In this document: one piece after another, positions 1-6,456 of the stretch
Numbering within the stretch: position 1 is the first letter of the stretch
Layout: every line of letters begins with the position of its first letter
Assembly (NCBI GenBank): GCA_937892735.1
Contig: CALBGL010000070.1
Location: 1 to 41,461 of the forward strand
Source: an uncultured Clostridia bacterium
GTDB lineage: Bacteria > Bacillota > Clostridia > Lachnospirales > Bianqueaceae
Reading direction: 5' to 3'
DNA: 41,461 nt
Position numbers and translations under genes: made by a program
Notes under the pieces: generated by a model
Told to the model about the DNA's origin: nothing
Databases searched by the model: none
The model's input: the letters and a program-made list of their open reading frames with translations, nothing else

Positions 1-1350
1 AATGGTCGAATCATTGATTGTGTCCATCATGTGGGACAGGATATGAGTCATTTCCGGATGGTGCTGCCAGGATTGCCTTATGAAGCGCCTTCGCACAATC
101 AGCGAGCGAATCCATTGCTGATGGAGACGATGGACTGCTTTGCGGCAGTCTGGCAGAACTGCCACGCGCCCATTGGAAAGGGAATGTATCAAGTCTTTAA
201 CGGTATCAGCCCCTTTGCGGCATCCGAAATCTGTTTTCGCGCCGGCTTATCGGAAAAAGCTTCCTTCGAGGACCTGACACAGGAAGAGCGAGAACACCTT
301 TATCAGGCTTTCACTCAGTTATTCCGCGAAATGCGGGAGAAGTCAGCGCATCCTGAGATTTTCCTCGATGGAGATCGTATGCGTGAATACAGCATGGTGG
401 CGAGCCGTCTCATGGCGGAAGTAGAGCGGAAAACATTTGATACGCCCTCTGCCCTATTGGATGTATATTATGTGCGTCAGGATACCAAGAATCGCCTGCG
501 ACAGAAGGCACAGGATCTTCATAAGCTGGTGATGACGCATCTGGATCGAGCCAGGAGGAAGTACGATCTGCAGCAGAAGCAGATGCAGGATACCCAGGGA
601 CGCGAAAAGTATCAGCGCATGGGTGACCTGATTACCGCCAATATTTATCGGATCCAGATGGGAGAACGCAGGCTTATAGCGGAGGATTTCTATCAGGATC
701 CACCCGTGGAAGTAGAGATTGCGCTGAAAGAAAAGCTGACGCCGGCGCAAAACGCGCAGAAATACTACGCAAGATACAACAAGCTGAAGCGTACAGAAGA
801 GGCGCTGACAGAGCAACTGCAGCAGACGGAAGAGGAGATCCAGTACCTGGAAAGTCTGCTGACGGCTATGGAGATGGCGGACTGCGAAAAGGATTTAGAG
901 GACATTCGTCTGGAACTTTACGAGACAGGATATGTACGCAAGAACCGCCAGAAACGCAAGAATCTGTCGGCGAGTAAGCCTCTTACCACGAGGACATCCG
1001 AGGGACTCGAGGTCATGGTGGGAAAAAACAACATCCAGAATGATCAGTTAACCTTTAAGATGGCATCCCCCTTTGATCTTTGGTTCCACGTAAAAGATAT
1101 TCCCGGATCGCATACCGTCTTGTTTTGTAGCGGTAAGGAATACGGAAAAGATTATACTGAGCAGAGCATTTTAGAGGCAGCGCAGATTGCCGCAGGGCAT
1201 TCCAGAGCTTCACAGAGTAGTCGCGTCCCCGTAGATTATGCGGAACGACGCTATGTAAAAAAGCCCTCCGGATCGAAACCCGGCTTCGTGATTTACACAC
1301 ATCAGAAAACGCTTTTTGTAGAACCGCAAAGCAGTGAGTCTACTTTATGA
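1..1350 (+). CDS. rqcH: Ribosome quality control protein RqcH (NFACT family), 3' part
   Basis: The reading frame is open from base 1, so the gene begins outside the window; the GTG at 31 is internal, because the codons before it already read like the family (NGRIIDCVHHVGQDMS). RqcH binds stalled 50S subunits carrying peptidyl-tRNA and recruits tRNA-Ala to add C-terminal alanine tails that mark the nascent chain for degradation. Visible parts are the end of the NFACT-N domain, a helical and coiled-coil middle rich in K, E and Q (about window residues 150-300), and a C-terminal NFACT-R domain (about 325-430) with the typical run FDLWFHVKDIPGSHTV. The gene ends with TGA and is followed at once by a strong terminator, so it closes its transcription unit. 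Family assignment is firm. Confidence 0.93.
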   Translation, partial: NGRIIDCVHHVGQDMSHFRMVLPGLPYEAPSHNQRANPLLMETMDCFAAVWQNCHAPIGKGMYQVFNGISPFAASEICFRAGLSEKASFEDLTQEEREHLYQAFTQLFREMREKSAHPEIFLDGDRMREYSMVASRLMAEVERKTFDTPSALLDVYYVRQDTKNRLRQKAQDLHKLVMTHLDRARRKYDLQQKQMQDTQGREKYQRMGDLITANIYRIQMGERRLIAEDFYQDPPVEVEIALKEKLTPAQNAQKYYARYNKLKRTEEALTEQLQQTEEEIQYLESLLTAMEMADCEKDLEDIRLELYETGYVRKNRQKRKNLSASKPLTTRTSEGLEVMVGKNNIQNDQLTFKMASPFDLWFHVKDIPGSHTVLFCSGKEYGKDYTEQSILEAAQIAAGHSRASQSSRVPVDYAERRYVKKPSGSKPGFVIYTHQKTLFVEPQSSESTL

Positions 1351-1351
1351 T

Positions 1352-1398
1352 AAGAATATTCCCCAAGTCTGAAACGACGAGAGGGAATATTCTTTTTT
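1352..1398 (+). terminator. Rho-independent terminator of rqcH
   Basis: A perfect 12-bp stem, AAGAATATTCCC (1352-1363) pairing with GGGAATATTCTT (1383-1394), is followed by a T run. It starts 1 base after the rqcH stop codon. Confidence 0.9.
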
Positions 1399-2330
1399 GC
1401 GTGTATAAAGAGTGCGGTTAAAAGAAAAAAGATGTACGCAATTATGAAAAATTGCATATGCGTATAGAAAGTTTGCTAAAGGAATGAAGCAACGCCTTTG
1501 AGAGAAGAATTATACGCCGCTCTGCGATTTCTGAAGATGAAAAATAGATCCAACGCATAAAAATATTCTTAAAGGAACGAAGTGGGCTGCGGGAGGAAGT
1601 TTTATACGCCGTCTCTTCGATTCCTGAAGAGGAAAGGTAGATTCAGCGTATAAAGAAGTTCTTAAAAAAACGAAGTGACGCTGCGGAAGAAAGTTTTATA
1701 CGCCATCTCTTCGATTCTTGAAGCTGAGAAGTAAATTCAGCGTATAAAAAGGTTCTCAAGAGAACGAAGTAGCGTCGCGGAAGAAAACTTTATACGCCAC
1801 CTCTTCGGTTCCTGAAGAGGAAAGGTAGATTCAGCGTGTAAAAAAAGTTCTTAAAAGAACGAAGTAACGTCGCGGGAGGAAGTTTTATACGCCATCTCTT
1901 TGATTTCTGAAGAGGAAAGGTAGATTCAGCGTATAAAGAAGTTCTTAAAGGAACGAAGTGGGCTGCGGAAGGAAGTTTTATACGCCGTCTCTTCGATTTC
2001 TGAAGAGGAAAGGTAGATTCAGCGTATAAAGAAGTTCTTAAAAGAATGAAGTGACGCTGCGGAAGAAAGTTTTATACGCCATTTCTTCGATTCCTGAAGA
2101 GGAAAGGTAGATTCAGCGTATAAAGAAGTTCTCAAAAGAACGAAGTAGCGTCGCGGGAGGAAGTTTTATACGCCATCTCTTCGATTCTTGAAATAGAAAA
2201 GTAGATTCAGCGTATAAAGAAGTTCTCAAAAGAACGAAGTGACACTACGGAAGAAAGTTTTATATGCCATCTCTTCGATTCCTGAAGTTGAAAAGTAGAT
2301 TCAGCGTATAAAAAGATCTCAAAAGAACAA
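1399..2330. repeat. Tandem array of about 94-bp units with nested inverted repeats
   Basis: Nine recognisable units begin with TTTATACGCC or a close variant at 1509, 1601, 1695, 1789, 1884, 1977, 2071, 2165 and 2259 (periods 92-95), plus an eroded unit near 1431 and a truncated tail. Each unit has an outer inverted repeat TTTATACGC...GCGTATAAA about 45 bases apart, an inner arm pair CTCTTC/GAAGAG (loop GATTCCT), and a third small hairpin GTTCT/AGAAC, then a GC-richer joint. The first and last units are most diverged, as in arrays homogenised in the middle. The period is not a multiple of three and no reading frame runs through, so it is non-coding. Unlike CRISPR, the whole unit is conserved and there are no unique spacers. 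It fills the gap between rqcH and the flavin reductase gene. Function unknown. Confidence 0.92.
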
Positions 2331-2360
2331 AGCCCAACATGCAGTTCCGATAAATCGGGC

Positions 2361-2389
2361 TTGGACTTGCTTTTTGAGAATAGTATGAT
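2361..2389 (+). promoter_or_regulatory. Sigma-A-type promoter of the flavin reductase gene
   Basis: TTGGAC (2361-2366) and TATGAT (2384-2389) are 17 bases apart, about 50 bases before the chosen start codon. A second possible -10, TATGAT at 2389-2394, would pair with TTGCTT at 2367. Confidence 0.55.
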
Positions 2390-2441
2390 ATGATAAGAGT
2401 ATAGGATGCAGTATGGATCTGCAATAAAGAGAGGAAGTTGT

Positions 2442-3014
2442 ATGATGAAGGATTTTGGAGTCATGCCCTATCTGTTCCCGATGCCGACATACATGATTGG
2501 AACTTATAATGAAGACGATACGGTGGATGTAATGATGATGGCCTGGGGCGGAATTTGCGCGGAGGATATGGTCGCATTGAATCTGGAAGCGGCACATAAA
2601 ACGGTGGCGAATTTGAAAGCGAGAAAGGGATTCACGCTTGCGGTTCCGGGTGTGGATACGCTGAAAGAGTCCGATTTCTTTGGTATTGCCAGCTCTAACA
2701 AGATGGACGATAAGTTTGAGCGCAGTGGGTTGCATGCTGTTAAGAGTGAAAGGGTGGATGCACCTATTATTACAGAGTACCCCTTGACGCTGGAGTGTGA
2801 AGTAGTAGAGATGCAGGATCAACCGTATGGATTGCGTGTTCTGGGCAGAATCGTCAATGTGCTGGCAGATGAGAAAGTATTGGATGATGCAGAGAAGATT
2901 GATGCGGGGAAGTTGCAGGCATTTGCGTTTGACCAGATGCGGAATGGATATTATGCGATCGGAGAAAAGATTGGAAAGGCATGGCATAGCGGCGCAGAGC
3001 TGATGAAGAAATAA
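2442..3014 (+). CDS. Flavin reductase-like protein (FMN-binding split barrel)
   Basis: A 190-residue protein related to the flavin reductase/flavoredoxin family, which binds FMN in a split barrel and passes electrons from NAD(P)H or a partner protein. Family-like stretches include the N-terminal PMPTYMIGTY with the following MMMAWGG, the substrate-side run NLEAAHKTVANL, and FGIASSNKMDDKFERSGL in the middle. The ATG at 2442 is chosen because GAGAGG lies 8 bases upstream; the frame could be read from 2406 but has no binding site there. The gene is flanked by the tandem repeat array and the ABC-F leader and seems to be transcribed alone. The electron donor and acceptor cannot be told from sequence. 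A second, different member of the same fold lies at 35716-36222 on the minus strand. Confidence 0.8.
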   Translation: MMKDFGVMPYLFPMPTYMIGTYNEDDTVDVMMMAWGGICAEDMVALNLEAAHKTVANLKARKGFTLAVPGVDTLKESDFFGIASSNKMDDKFERSGLHAVKSERVDAPIITEYPLTLECEVVEMQDQPYGLRVLGRIVNVLADEKVLDDAEKIDAGKLQAFAFDQMRNGYYAIGEKIGKAWHSGAELMKK

Positions 3015-3048
3015 AGCGCGATAAAGAGGTCAAAGGAAAAGGCTTAGC

Positions 3049-3078
3049 TTGACAAAATGAAAAAGTGCGTGCTATAAT
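3049..3078 (+). promoter_or_regulatory. Near-consensus sigma-A promoter of the ABC-F leader
   Basis: TTGACA (3049-3054) and TATAAT (3073-3078) are 18 bases apart. Transcription should start near 3085, giving a leader of about 280 bases before the ABC-F start codon. Confidence 0.88.
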
Positions 3079-3080
3079 AG

Positions 3081-3155
3081 GCGTGGCATGACATCTTTCT
3101 AGATCGCAGAAACCGTGCCACGCCGTGAGATTGCCGCTAAAGAGCGCCAATCCAC
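3081..3155 (+). ncRNA. Two-hairpin leader element, copy A (upstream of ABC-F)
   Basis: Directly behind the promoter -10 box, GCGTGGCA (3081-3088) pairs with TGCCACGC (3116-3123), followed by a second hairpin in which GATTG/CAATC and GTG/CAC (3125-3133 with 3148-3155) enclose an inner CGC/GCG stem and the hexaloop TAAAGA. The same arrangement, with clear sequence similarity, occurs twice upstream of addB (21088-21165 and 21192-21239). I do not recognise it as a known riboswitch. It may be the folded 5' end of the leader RNA or an interspersed palindromic element. Confidence 0.5.
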
Positions 3156-3182
3156 AATCGTAGTGAGTAAAGGAGTGGGAGG

Positions 3183-3203
3183 ATGAAGAATATTTCTTGC
3201 TAA
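3183..3203 (+). CDS. Candidate leader peptide 1 of the ABC-F gene (6 aa)
   Basis: ATG at 3183 encodes MKNISC and stops at TAA; AGGAG (3171-3175) lies 7 bases upstream, a good binding site for so short a frame. The stop overlaps a following ATG (TAATG), which opens a 3-codon frame. Very short upstream frames of this kind precede inducible antibiotic resistance genes, where drug-stalled ribosomes alter leader folding. Translation is inferred, not shown. Confidence 0.45.
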   Translation: MKNISC

Positions 3204-3245
3204 TGTTGAGGTAACTCTGTACAGGAAGAGAGCGAGGAGGTTCTT

Positions 3246-3380
3246 TTGTTGTACGCTTTAGCAGGAAAGTATTCCCATCGTCCCGCAGTAATATGTCTTT
3301 TTTGTATACTTGACGAAAAAATCCCGGGAATCGCTTTCCTGGGATTTTTTCGTCAGGAGGGAAAGATATGTCTAAGATAG
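3246..3380 (+). CDS. Candidate leader peptide 2 overlapping the attenuator and the ABC-F start (44 aa)
   Basis: A frame starting at TTG 3246 (or TTG 3249) has GAGGAGG at 3234-3240, 5-8 bases upstream. It encodes a 44-residue peptide containing ICLFCILDEKIPGIAFLGFF, runs through both halves of the antiterminator/terminator pair and ends at TAG 3378-3380, 10 bases inside the ABC-F gene in another frame. This layout resembles, from memory, the leader frame upstream of tet(M)-type genes. A ribosome on this frame would directly decide which hairpin forms. It could also be a chance frame through a structured leader; the strong binding site argues otherwise. Confidence 0.5.
   Translation: MLYALAGKYSHRPAVICLFCILDEKIPGIAFLGFFRQEGKICLR
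3262..3354 (+). terminator. Transcription attenuator: antiterminator/terminator pair in the ABC-F leader
   Basis: The terminator is GACGAAAAAATCCC (3312-3325) pairing with GGGATTTTTTCGTC (3341-3354), including its T run. The competing pairing is CAGGAAAGTATTCCC (3262-3276) with GGGAATCGCTTTCCTG (3326-3341), nearly perfect over 15 pairs, which would remove the terminator loop and the base of its 3' arm. The AGGAGGG binding site of the ABC-F gene follows at 3355-3361. The two structures cannot coexist, which is the hallmark of conditional termination. Confidence 0.8.
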
Positions 3381-4834
3381 ACGTGACGGATTTGACCTTT
3401 GCATATGAGGGAAGCTGCGATACTATATTTGAGCATGTTTCATTTCAGCTGGACACGGATTGGAAAACGGGTTTCACAGGACGGAATGGACGAGGAAAAA
3501 CCACGTTTTTGCGCCTTTTGCAGGGGAAGTATTCCTATCAGGGAAGAATCAGTGCCAGCGTAAAGTTCGATTATTTTCCGTTTCCGGTGGATGGCCCATG
3601 GGAGCTGACACAGGATGTGATCGAGACGCTCCTTCCGGATCTACCGGTCTGGAAGGTCCGGAAAGAGTTAGCGCAGCTGCGGCTCGAGGAAGAGGTACTG
3701 TACCGGTCCTTCGGAACGTTGTCACAGGGAGAACAGACGAAGGTACTGTTGGCGGTTTTATTCCTACGGGAGAATCATTTTCTGCTCATAGACGAGCCCA
3801 CAAATCATTTGGATATGCAGGCTAGACAGGAAGTCGCAGAATATTTGCAGAAGAAAAAGGGATTTATTCTCGTTTCTCATGACAGAGCCTTCATGGATCG
3901 ATGCGTGGATCACATGCTAGCGTTGAATCGTACGGACATTCAGGTACAGAAGGGTAATTTTAGCAGTTGGTATCAGAACAAACAGAGACAGGACGAGTGG
4001 GAAGAGGCTGAGAATGAGCGTGTGAAAAAAGAAATTCGTCATTTGGAAGAGGCATCTAGGAGAACGTCGGGCTGGTCAGATCGAAAAGAGAAAGAGAAGA
4101 GCGGCGCTGCGGATCGAGGGTATGTGGGTCACCGTGCCGCGAAAATGATGAAACGGAGCAAGAGCCTGGAACGACGACAAAATGAACAGATGGAGCGTAG
4201 GAAATCACTTTTACAGAACGTGGAGACGGCCGAGGATTTGAAGATCCATGGAGAAAGATATCATAGTCAGAAGCTGATAGAGGGAGAGAATCTGACGATC
4301 TGCTACGATGGGAGAGAGATCTGTAGTCCATTGAATTTTGTGGTGGAACAGGGAGAACAGACGCTTTTACAGGGAAGGAATGGCTGCGGAAAGAGCAGTC
4401 TGATTCGTTTGATTCTGGGAGAACCCATCGAATATAAAGGAACGCTGCATGTTGCCAGTGGGTTGTGCGTCTCATATGTATCCCAGGATACGTCGTTTCT
4501 TCATGGAGATTTGAGAGAGCTGATCCGTAGAGAAGAGCTGGACGAGAGCCTGATGAAGGCAATTCTTCGCAAGCTGGATTTTTCTCGGCTTCAGTTTGAG
4601 AAGACGATGGAATCCTATAGTGAAGGGCAGAAGAAAAAAGTGCTGTTAGCTAGAAGCTTGTGCCAGCGTGCTCATCTGTATATCTGGGACGAACCGCTCA
4701 ATTATATTGATGTGGATTCACGGATCCAATTAGAACGACTTTTAACAGAGTATCGGCCCACAATGCTTCTGGTGGAGCATGATCAGGCTTTTGCGGAACG
4801 TGTGGCTACGAGGGAGATTCGGATGATGACATGA
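3368..4834 (+). CDS. ABC-F ribosome-protection ATPase, Lsa-like
   Basis: A 488-residue protein with two ATP-binding domains and no membrane segments. Domain 1 has Walker A GRNGRGKT (38-45), a signature SQGEQ and Walker B LLIDEPTNHLD (about 138-148); domain 2 has GRNGCGKS (about 336-343), a signature SEGQ and IWDEPLNYIDVD. Between them lies a charged helical linker (about 195-300) with RGYVGHRAAKMMKRSKSLERR, the interdomain arm that reaches the peptidyl-transferase centre in antibiotic-resistance ABC-Fs. Length, linker and the WDEPLNY variant of the second Walker B resemble the Lsa/VmlR group, which displaces lincosamides, pleuromutilins and streptogramin A from the ribosome. The attenuated leader with upstream frames fits drug-inducible expression. 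The actual drug spectrum cannot be read from sequence. Confidence 0.85.
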   Translation: MSKIDVTDLTFAYEGSCDTIFEHVSFQLDTDWKTGFTGRNGRGKTTFLRLLQGKYSYQGRISASVKFDYFPFPVDGPWELTQDVIETLLPDLPVWKVRKELAQLRLEEEVLYRSFGTLSQGEQTKVLLAVLFLRENHFLLIDEPTNHLDMQARQEVAEYLQKKKGFILVSHDRAFMDRCVDHMLALNRTDIQVQKGNFSSWYQNKQRQDEWEEAENERVKKEIRHLEEASRRTSGWSDRKEKEKSGAADRGYVGHRAAKMMKRSKSLERRQNEQMERRKSLLQNVETAEDLKIHGERYHSQKLIEGENLTICYDGREICSPLNFVVEQGEQTLLQGRNGCGKSSLIRLILGEPIEYKGTLHVASGLCVSYVSQDTSFLHGDLRELIRREELDESLMKAILRKLDFSRLQFEKTMESYSEGQKKKVLLARSLCQRAHLYIWDEPLNYIDVDSRIQLERLLTEYRPTMLLVEHDQAFAERVATREIRMMT

Positions 4835-4845
4835 TGTCCTCTGAA

Positions 4846-4880
4846 AACGCCGCGGTGTTGAAATATCGCGGCGTTTTTTC
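4846..4880 (+). terminator. Rho-independent terminator of the ABC-F gene
   Basis: AACGCCGCG (4846-4854) pairs with CGCGGCGTT (4867-4875), followed by a T run. It lies 11 bases after the ABC-F stop codon. Confidence 0.88.
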
Positions 4881-4898
4881 AAAAAAGCCACATACAAA

Positions 4899-4927
4899 TT
4901 GTTTTTTTCTGCGAAATCGTGTATAAT
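4899..4927 (+). promoter_or_regulatory. Sigma-A promoter of the split NYN gene
   Basis: TTGTTT (4899-4904) and TATAAT (4922-4927) are 17 bases apart. The stretch AATCGTGTATAATGAA is nearly identical to the promoter of the MATE gene (38432-38459, minus strand). Confidence 0.7.
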
Positions 4928-4972
4928 GAATATAGACGGTTATGGAAAAAAAGATACAAAGGAGGAATGAAC

Positions 4973-5425
4973 GTGAGCGAAATAAACTTAGATATGAATA
5001 CCCTTTTAGAAAATGAGCGGACACTATACAAAGACAGTACGTATGAGTTAATCTCACAGGTGGCGTATCTGATCGGCGTACCCAAACGAATTTTTGAGAA
5101 TGAACATGAATCACCGGAACTTGCCGTATTTCGGAAAATGGATCGGGATCGAAGTGCAAAGATCATTAGAAATTTATGTATGATTCGGACTGCAATCGAA
5201 CGGAATTATAAAAATATAAAGGAGAAAATGAAAAACGAATATTGCAGTATACTGATGATGCCGGAGTATGTGCCTGCAGAGAGTATTCAGCAATTAAGTG
5301 AAGAGAAGATTCAAATTATTCATAGATCAAGTTATCATCCAAATCATTATATTATTGAAATCAATAGACTCATATCCGACAGAATCAACAATTGTAAAGG
5401 ATTATTCCCGTTATGGATCAATTGA
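4973..5425 (+). CDS. NYN-domain protein, N-terminal part (stopped by in-frame TGA)
   Basis: This 150-codon frame encodes the helical N-terminal region of a Clostridial NYN-domain protein: a stretch with YELISQVAYLIGVPKRIFE, then RDRSAKIIRNLCMIRTAIERNY, then NHYIIEINRLISDRINNCKGLFPLWIN. It ends at TGA 5423-5425. Downstream, in the same frame and without another stop, the text continues QYIRELFIMPDGFTENG and goes on into the NYN domain. From memory, related intact proteins have a tryptophan at the position of the TGA (one base change, TGG to TGA). The GTG at 4973 is chosen because GGAGG lies 7 bases upstream; ATG 4967 is only 1 base from it. The protein alone lacks the catalytic domain. It is probably half of a recently broken gene. 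Confidence 0.7.
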   Translation: MSEINLDMNTLLENERTLYKDSTYELISQVAYLIGVPKRIFENEHESPELAVFRKMDRDRSAKIIRNLCMIRTAIERNYKNIKEKMKNEYCSILMMPEYVPAESIQQLSEEKIQIIHRSSYHPNHYIIEINRLISDRINNCKGLFPLWIN

Positions 5426-5449
5426 CAATATATCAGAGAACTTTTTATT

Positions 5450-6361
5450 ATGCCGGATGGCTTTACGGAAAATGGAATCAAAGCGGCTGCCAGTCAATAT
5501 TATGCGAATCGGGGAATGTATCCGTACCAGATGTATATCAACTGGACGCCGCAGGACGAGGGGAATATTCTATATAACGATAAAAAATTTGTGACGTTAT
5601 TATATCGCTGGCATGATGATTATTTTTCTGATTACAGTAAAGTGTCCGATGCGGGCGACTATGTGAAAGAGAATGTTTACGATTTTATCGGAGAGAGCAG
5701 TAAGACGGTGGTAGTCGTGGACTGCGAGAATTCGGATCCCTACAAGCTCTGTGCTACCATGCGGGGATTGGATGACGAATATCTGCAAAAGATTCAGAAG
5801 ATCATACTGTTTGACGATGTGCATACGACTTCTGCCTGGGAGATCCTGGAGGACTATGTGCAAATCCCGGTGGAACATCTTGTGATCGAGCGGGTAAAAC
5901 GAGATAAATCCCTGGTGGATATACGATTGACCGCACGGGCCTGTCAAGAGCATTATCAAAACGAAGTAGACTCTTTCATTATCGTATCCAGTGATTCGGA
6001 CTATTGGGGACTCATTTCGTCTCTGCCTGACGCGCGGTTTTTGGTGATGCTGGAACGGGAGAAGTGTGGTTCAGATATCAAAGGAGCATTGGTGGAGTCG
6101 GGTATTTTTTACTGCTATATTGACGATTTCTATTCGGGAAGAACCTCGGATATTATGCGAAGCGCGCTGTTCCGAGAGATGCAGGAATACCTAGAACGGT
6201 CTTTGCATTTAAATGCACGGGAGATGTTCGAAGAGGCGCTTCTTGCTACCAGAATCCATATGACAGCGGCAGAGAGACGGCAGTTTTATGATAAGCATAT
6301 CCGACAGATGCGGCTAGTATTGGATGAGGAAGGAAACGCCAGAATTGAGCTGAAAAAATAA
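5450..6361 (+). CDS. NYN-domain (PIN-like RNase fold) protein, C-terminal part
   Basis: The 303-codon frame is collinear and in frame with 4973-5425 and separated from it only by TGA and eight codons. It carries the NYN domain (LabA/DUF88-like, related to PIN nucleases): VVVVDCENSDPYKL with the first acidic pair (about residues 87-91), and VDSFIIVSSDSDYWGLI with the SDSD acidic motif (about 175-190). In this fold the acidic residues bind metal for RNA cleavage; whether this member is active is unknown. No good binding site precedes ATG 5450, so separate translation is doubtful; expression would need readthrough, coupling or an intact allele. The body of the domain looks undamaged, with no further stops or frameshifts, which suggests the stop is recent or tolerated. 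It ends just before the yicC promoter. Confidence 0.75.
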   Translation: MPDGFTENGIKAAASQYYANRGMYPYQMYINWTPQDEGNILYNDKKFVTLLYRWHDDYFSDYSKVSDAGDYVKENVYDFIGESSKTVVVVDCENSDPYKLCATMRGLDDEYLQKIQKIILFDDVHTTSAWEILEDYVQIPVEHLVIERVKRDKSLVDIRLTARACQEHYQNEVDSFIIVSSDSDYWGLISSLPDARFLVMLEREKCGSDIKGALVESGIFYCYIDDFYSGRTSDIMRSALFREMQEYLERSLHLNAREMFEEALLATRIHMTAAERRQFYDKHIRQMRLVLDEEGNARIELKK

Positions 6362-6392
6362 CAGCCGGTGAGGGAAAAGCGTGGAATTGGTC

Positions 6393-6421
6393 TTGCTTTT
6401 CCTAGGGGGATCGGGTATAAT
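6393..6421 (+). promoter_or_regulatory. Promoter at the head of the yicC-thiN operon
   Basis: TTGCTT (6393-6398) and TATAAT (6416-6421) are 17 bases apart. The -35 box overlaps the 3' arm of a hairpin, GGAAAAGC (6373-6380) with GCTTTTCC (6395-6402), that may help end the upstream transcript. Confidence 0.7.
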
Positions 6422-6456
6422 ATTTATGTATGTGTAAAAAGAAAGAAGGTGTACCC

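Noticed and set aside
1399..2330. CRISPR array
   Set aside because: The whole 94-bp unit is conserved with no unique spacers, and no cas genes are in the window.
2207..2987. Two long minus-strand frames over the repeat end and the flavin reductase gene (up to 222 codons)
   Set aside because: They are antisense to a gene with clear family motifs, contain many His, Arg and Ile residues typical of shadow frames, and have no binding sites.
3081..3155. A known riboswitch in the ABC-F leader
   Set aside because: I compared the conserved loop with the M-box, ZTP, THF, glycine, SAM and yybP-ykoY motifs as I remember them and saw no match.
4973..6361. Reassignment of TGA to tryptophan in this organism
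   Set aside because: Other genes, such as rqcH, remA, the ABC-F gene and rsgA, clearly end in TGA at the expected length, so TGA is a normal stop here.
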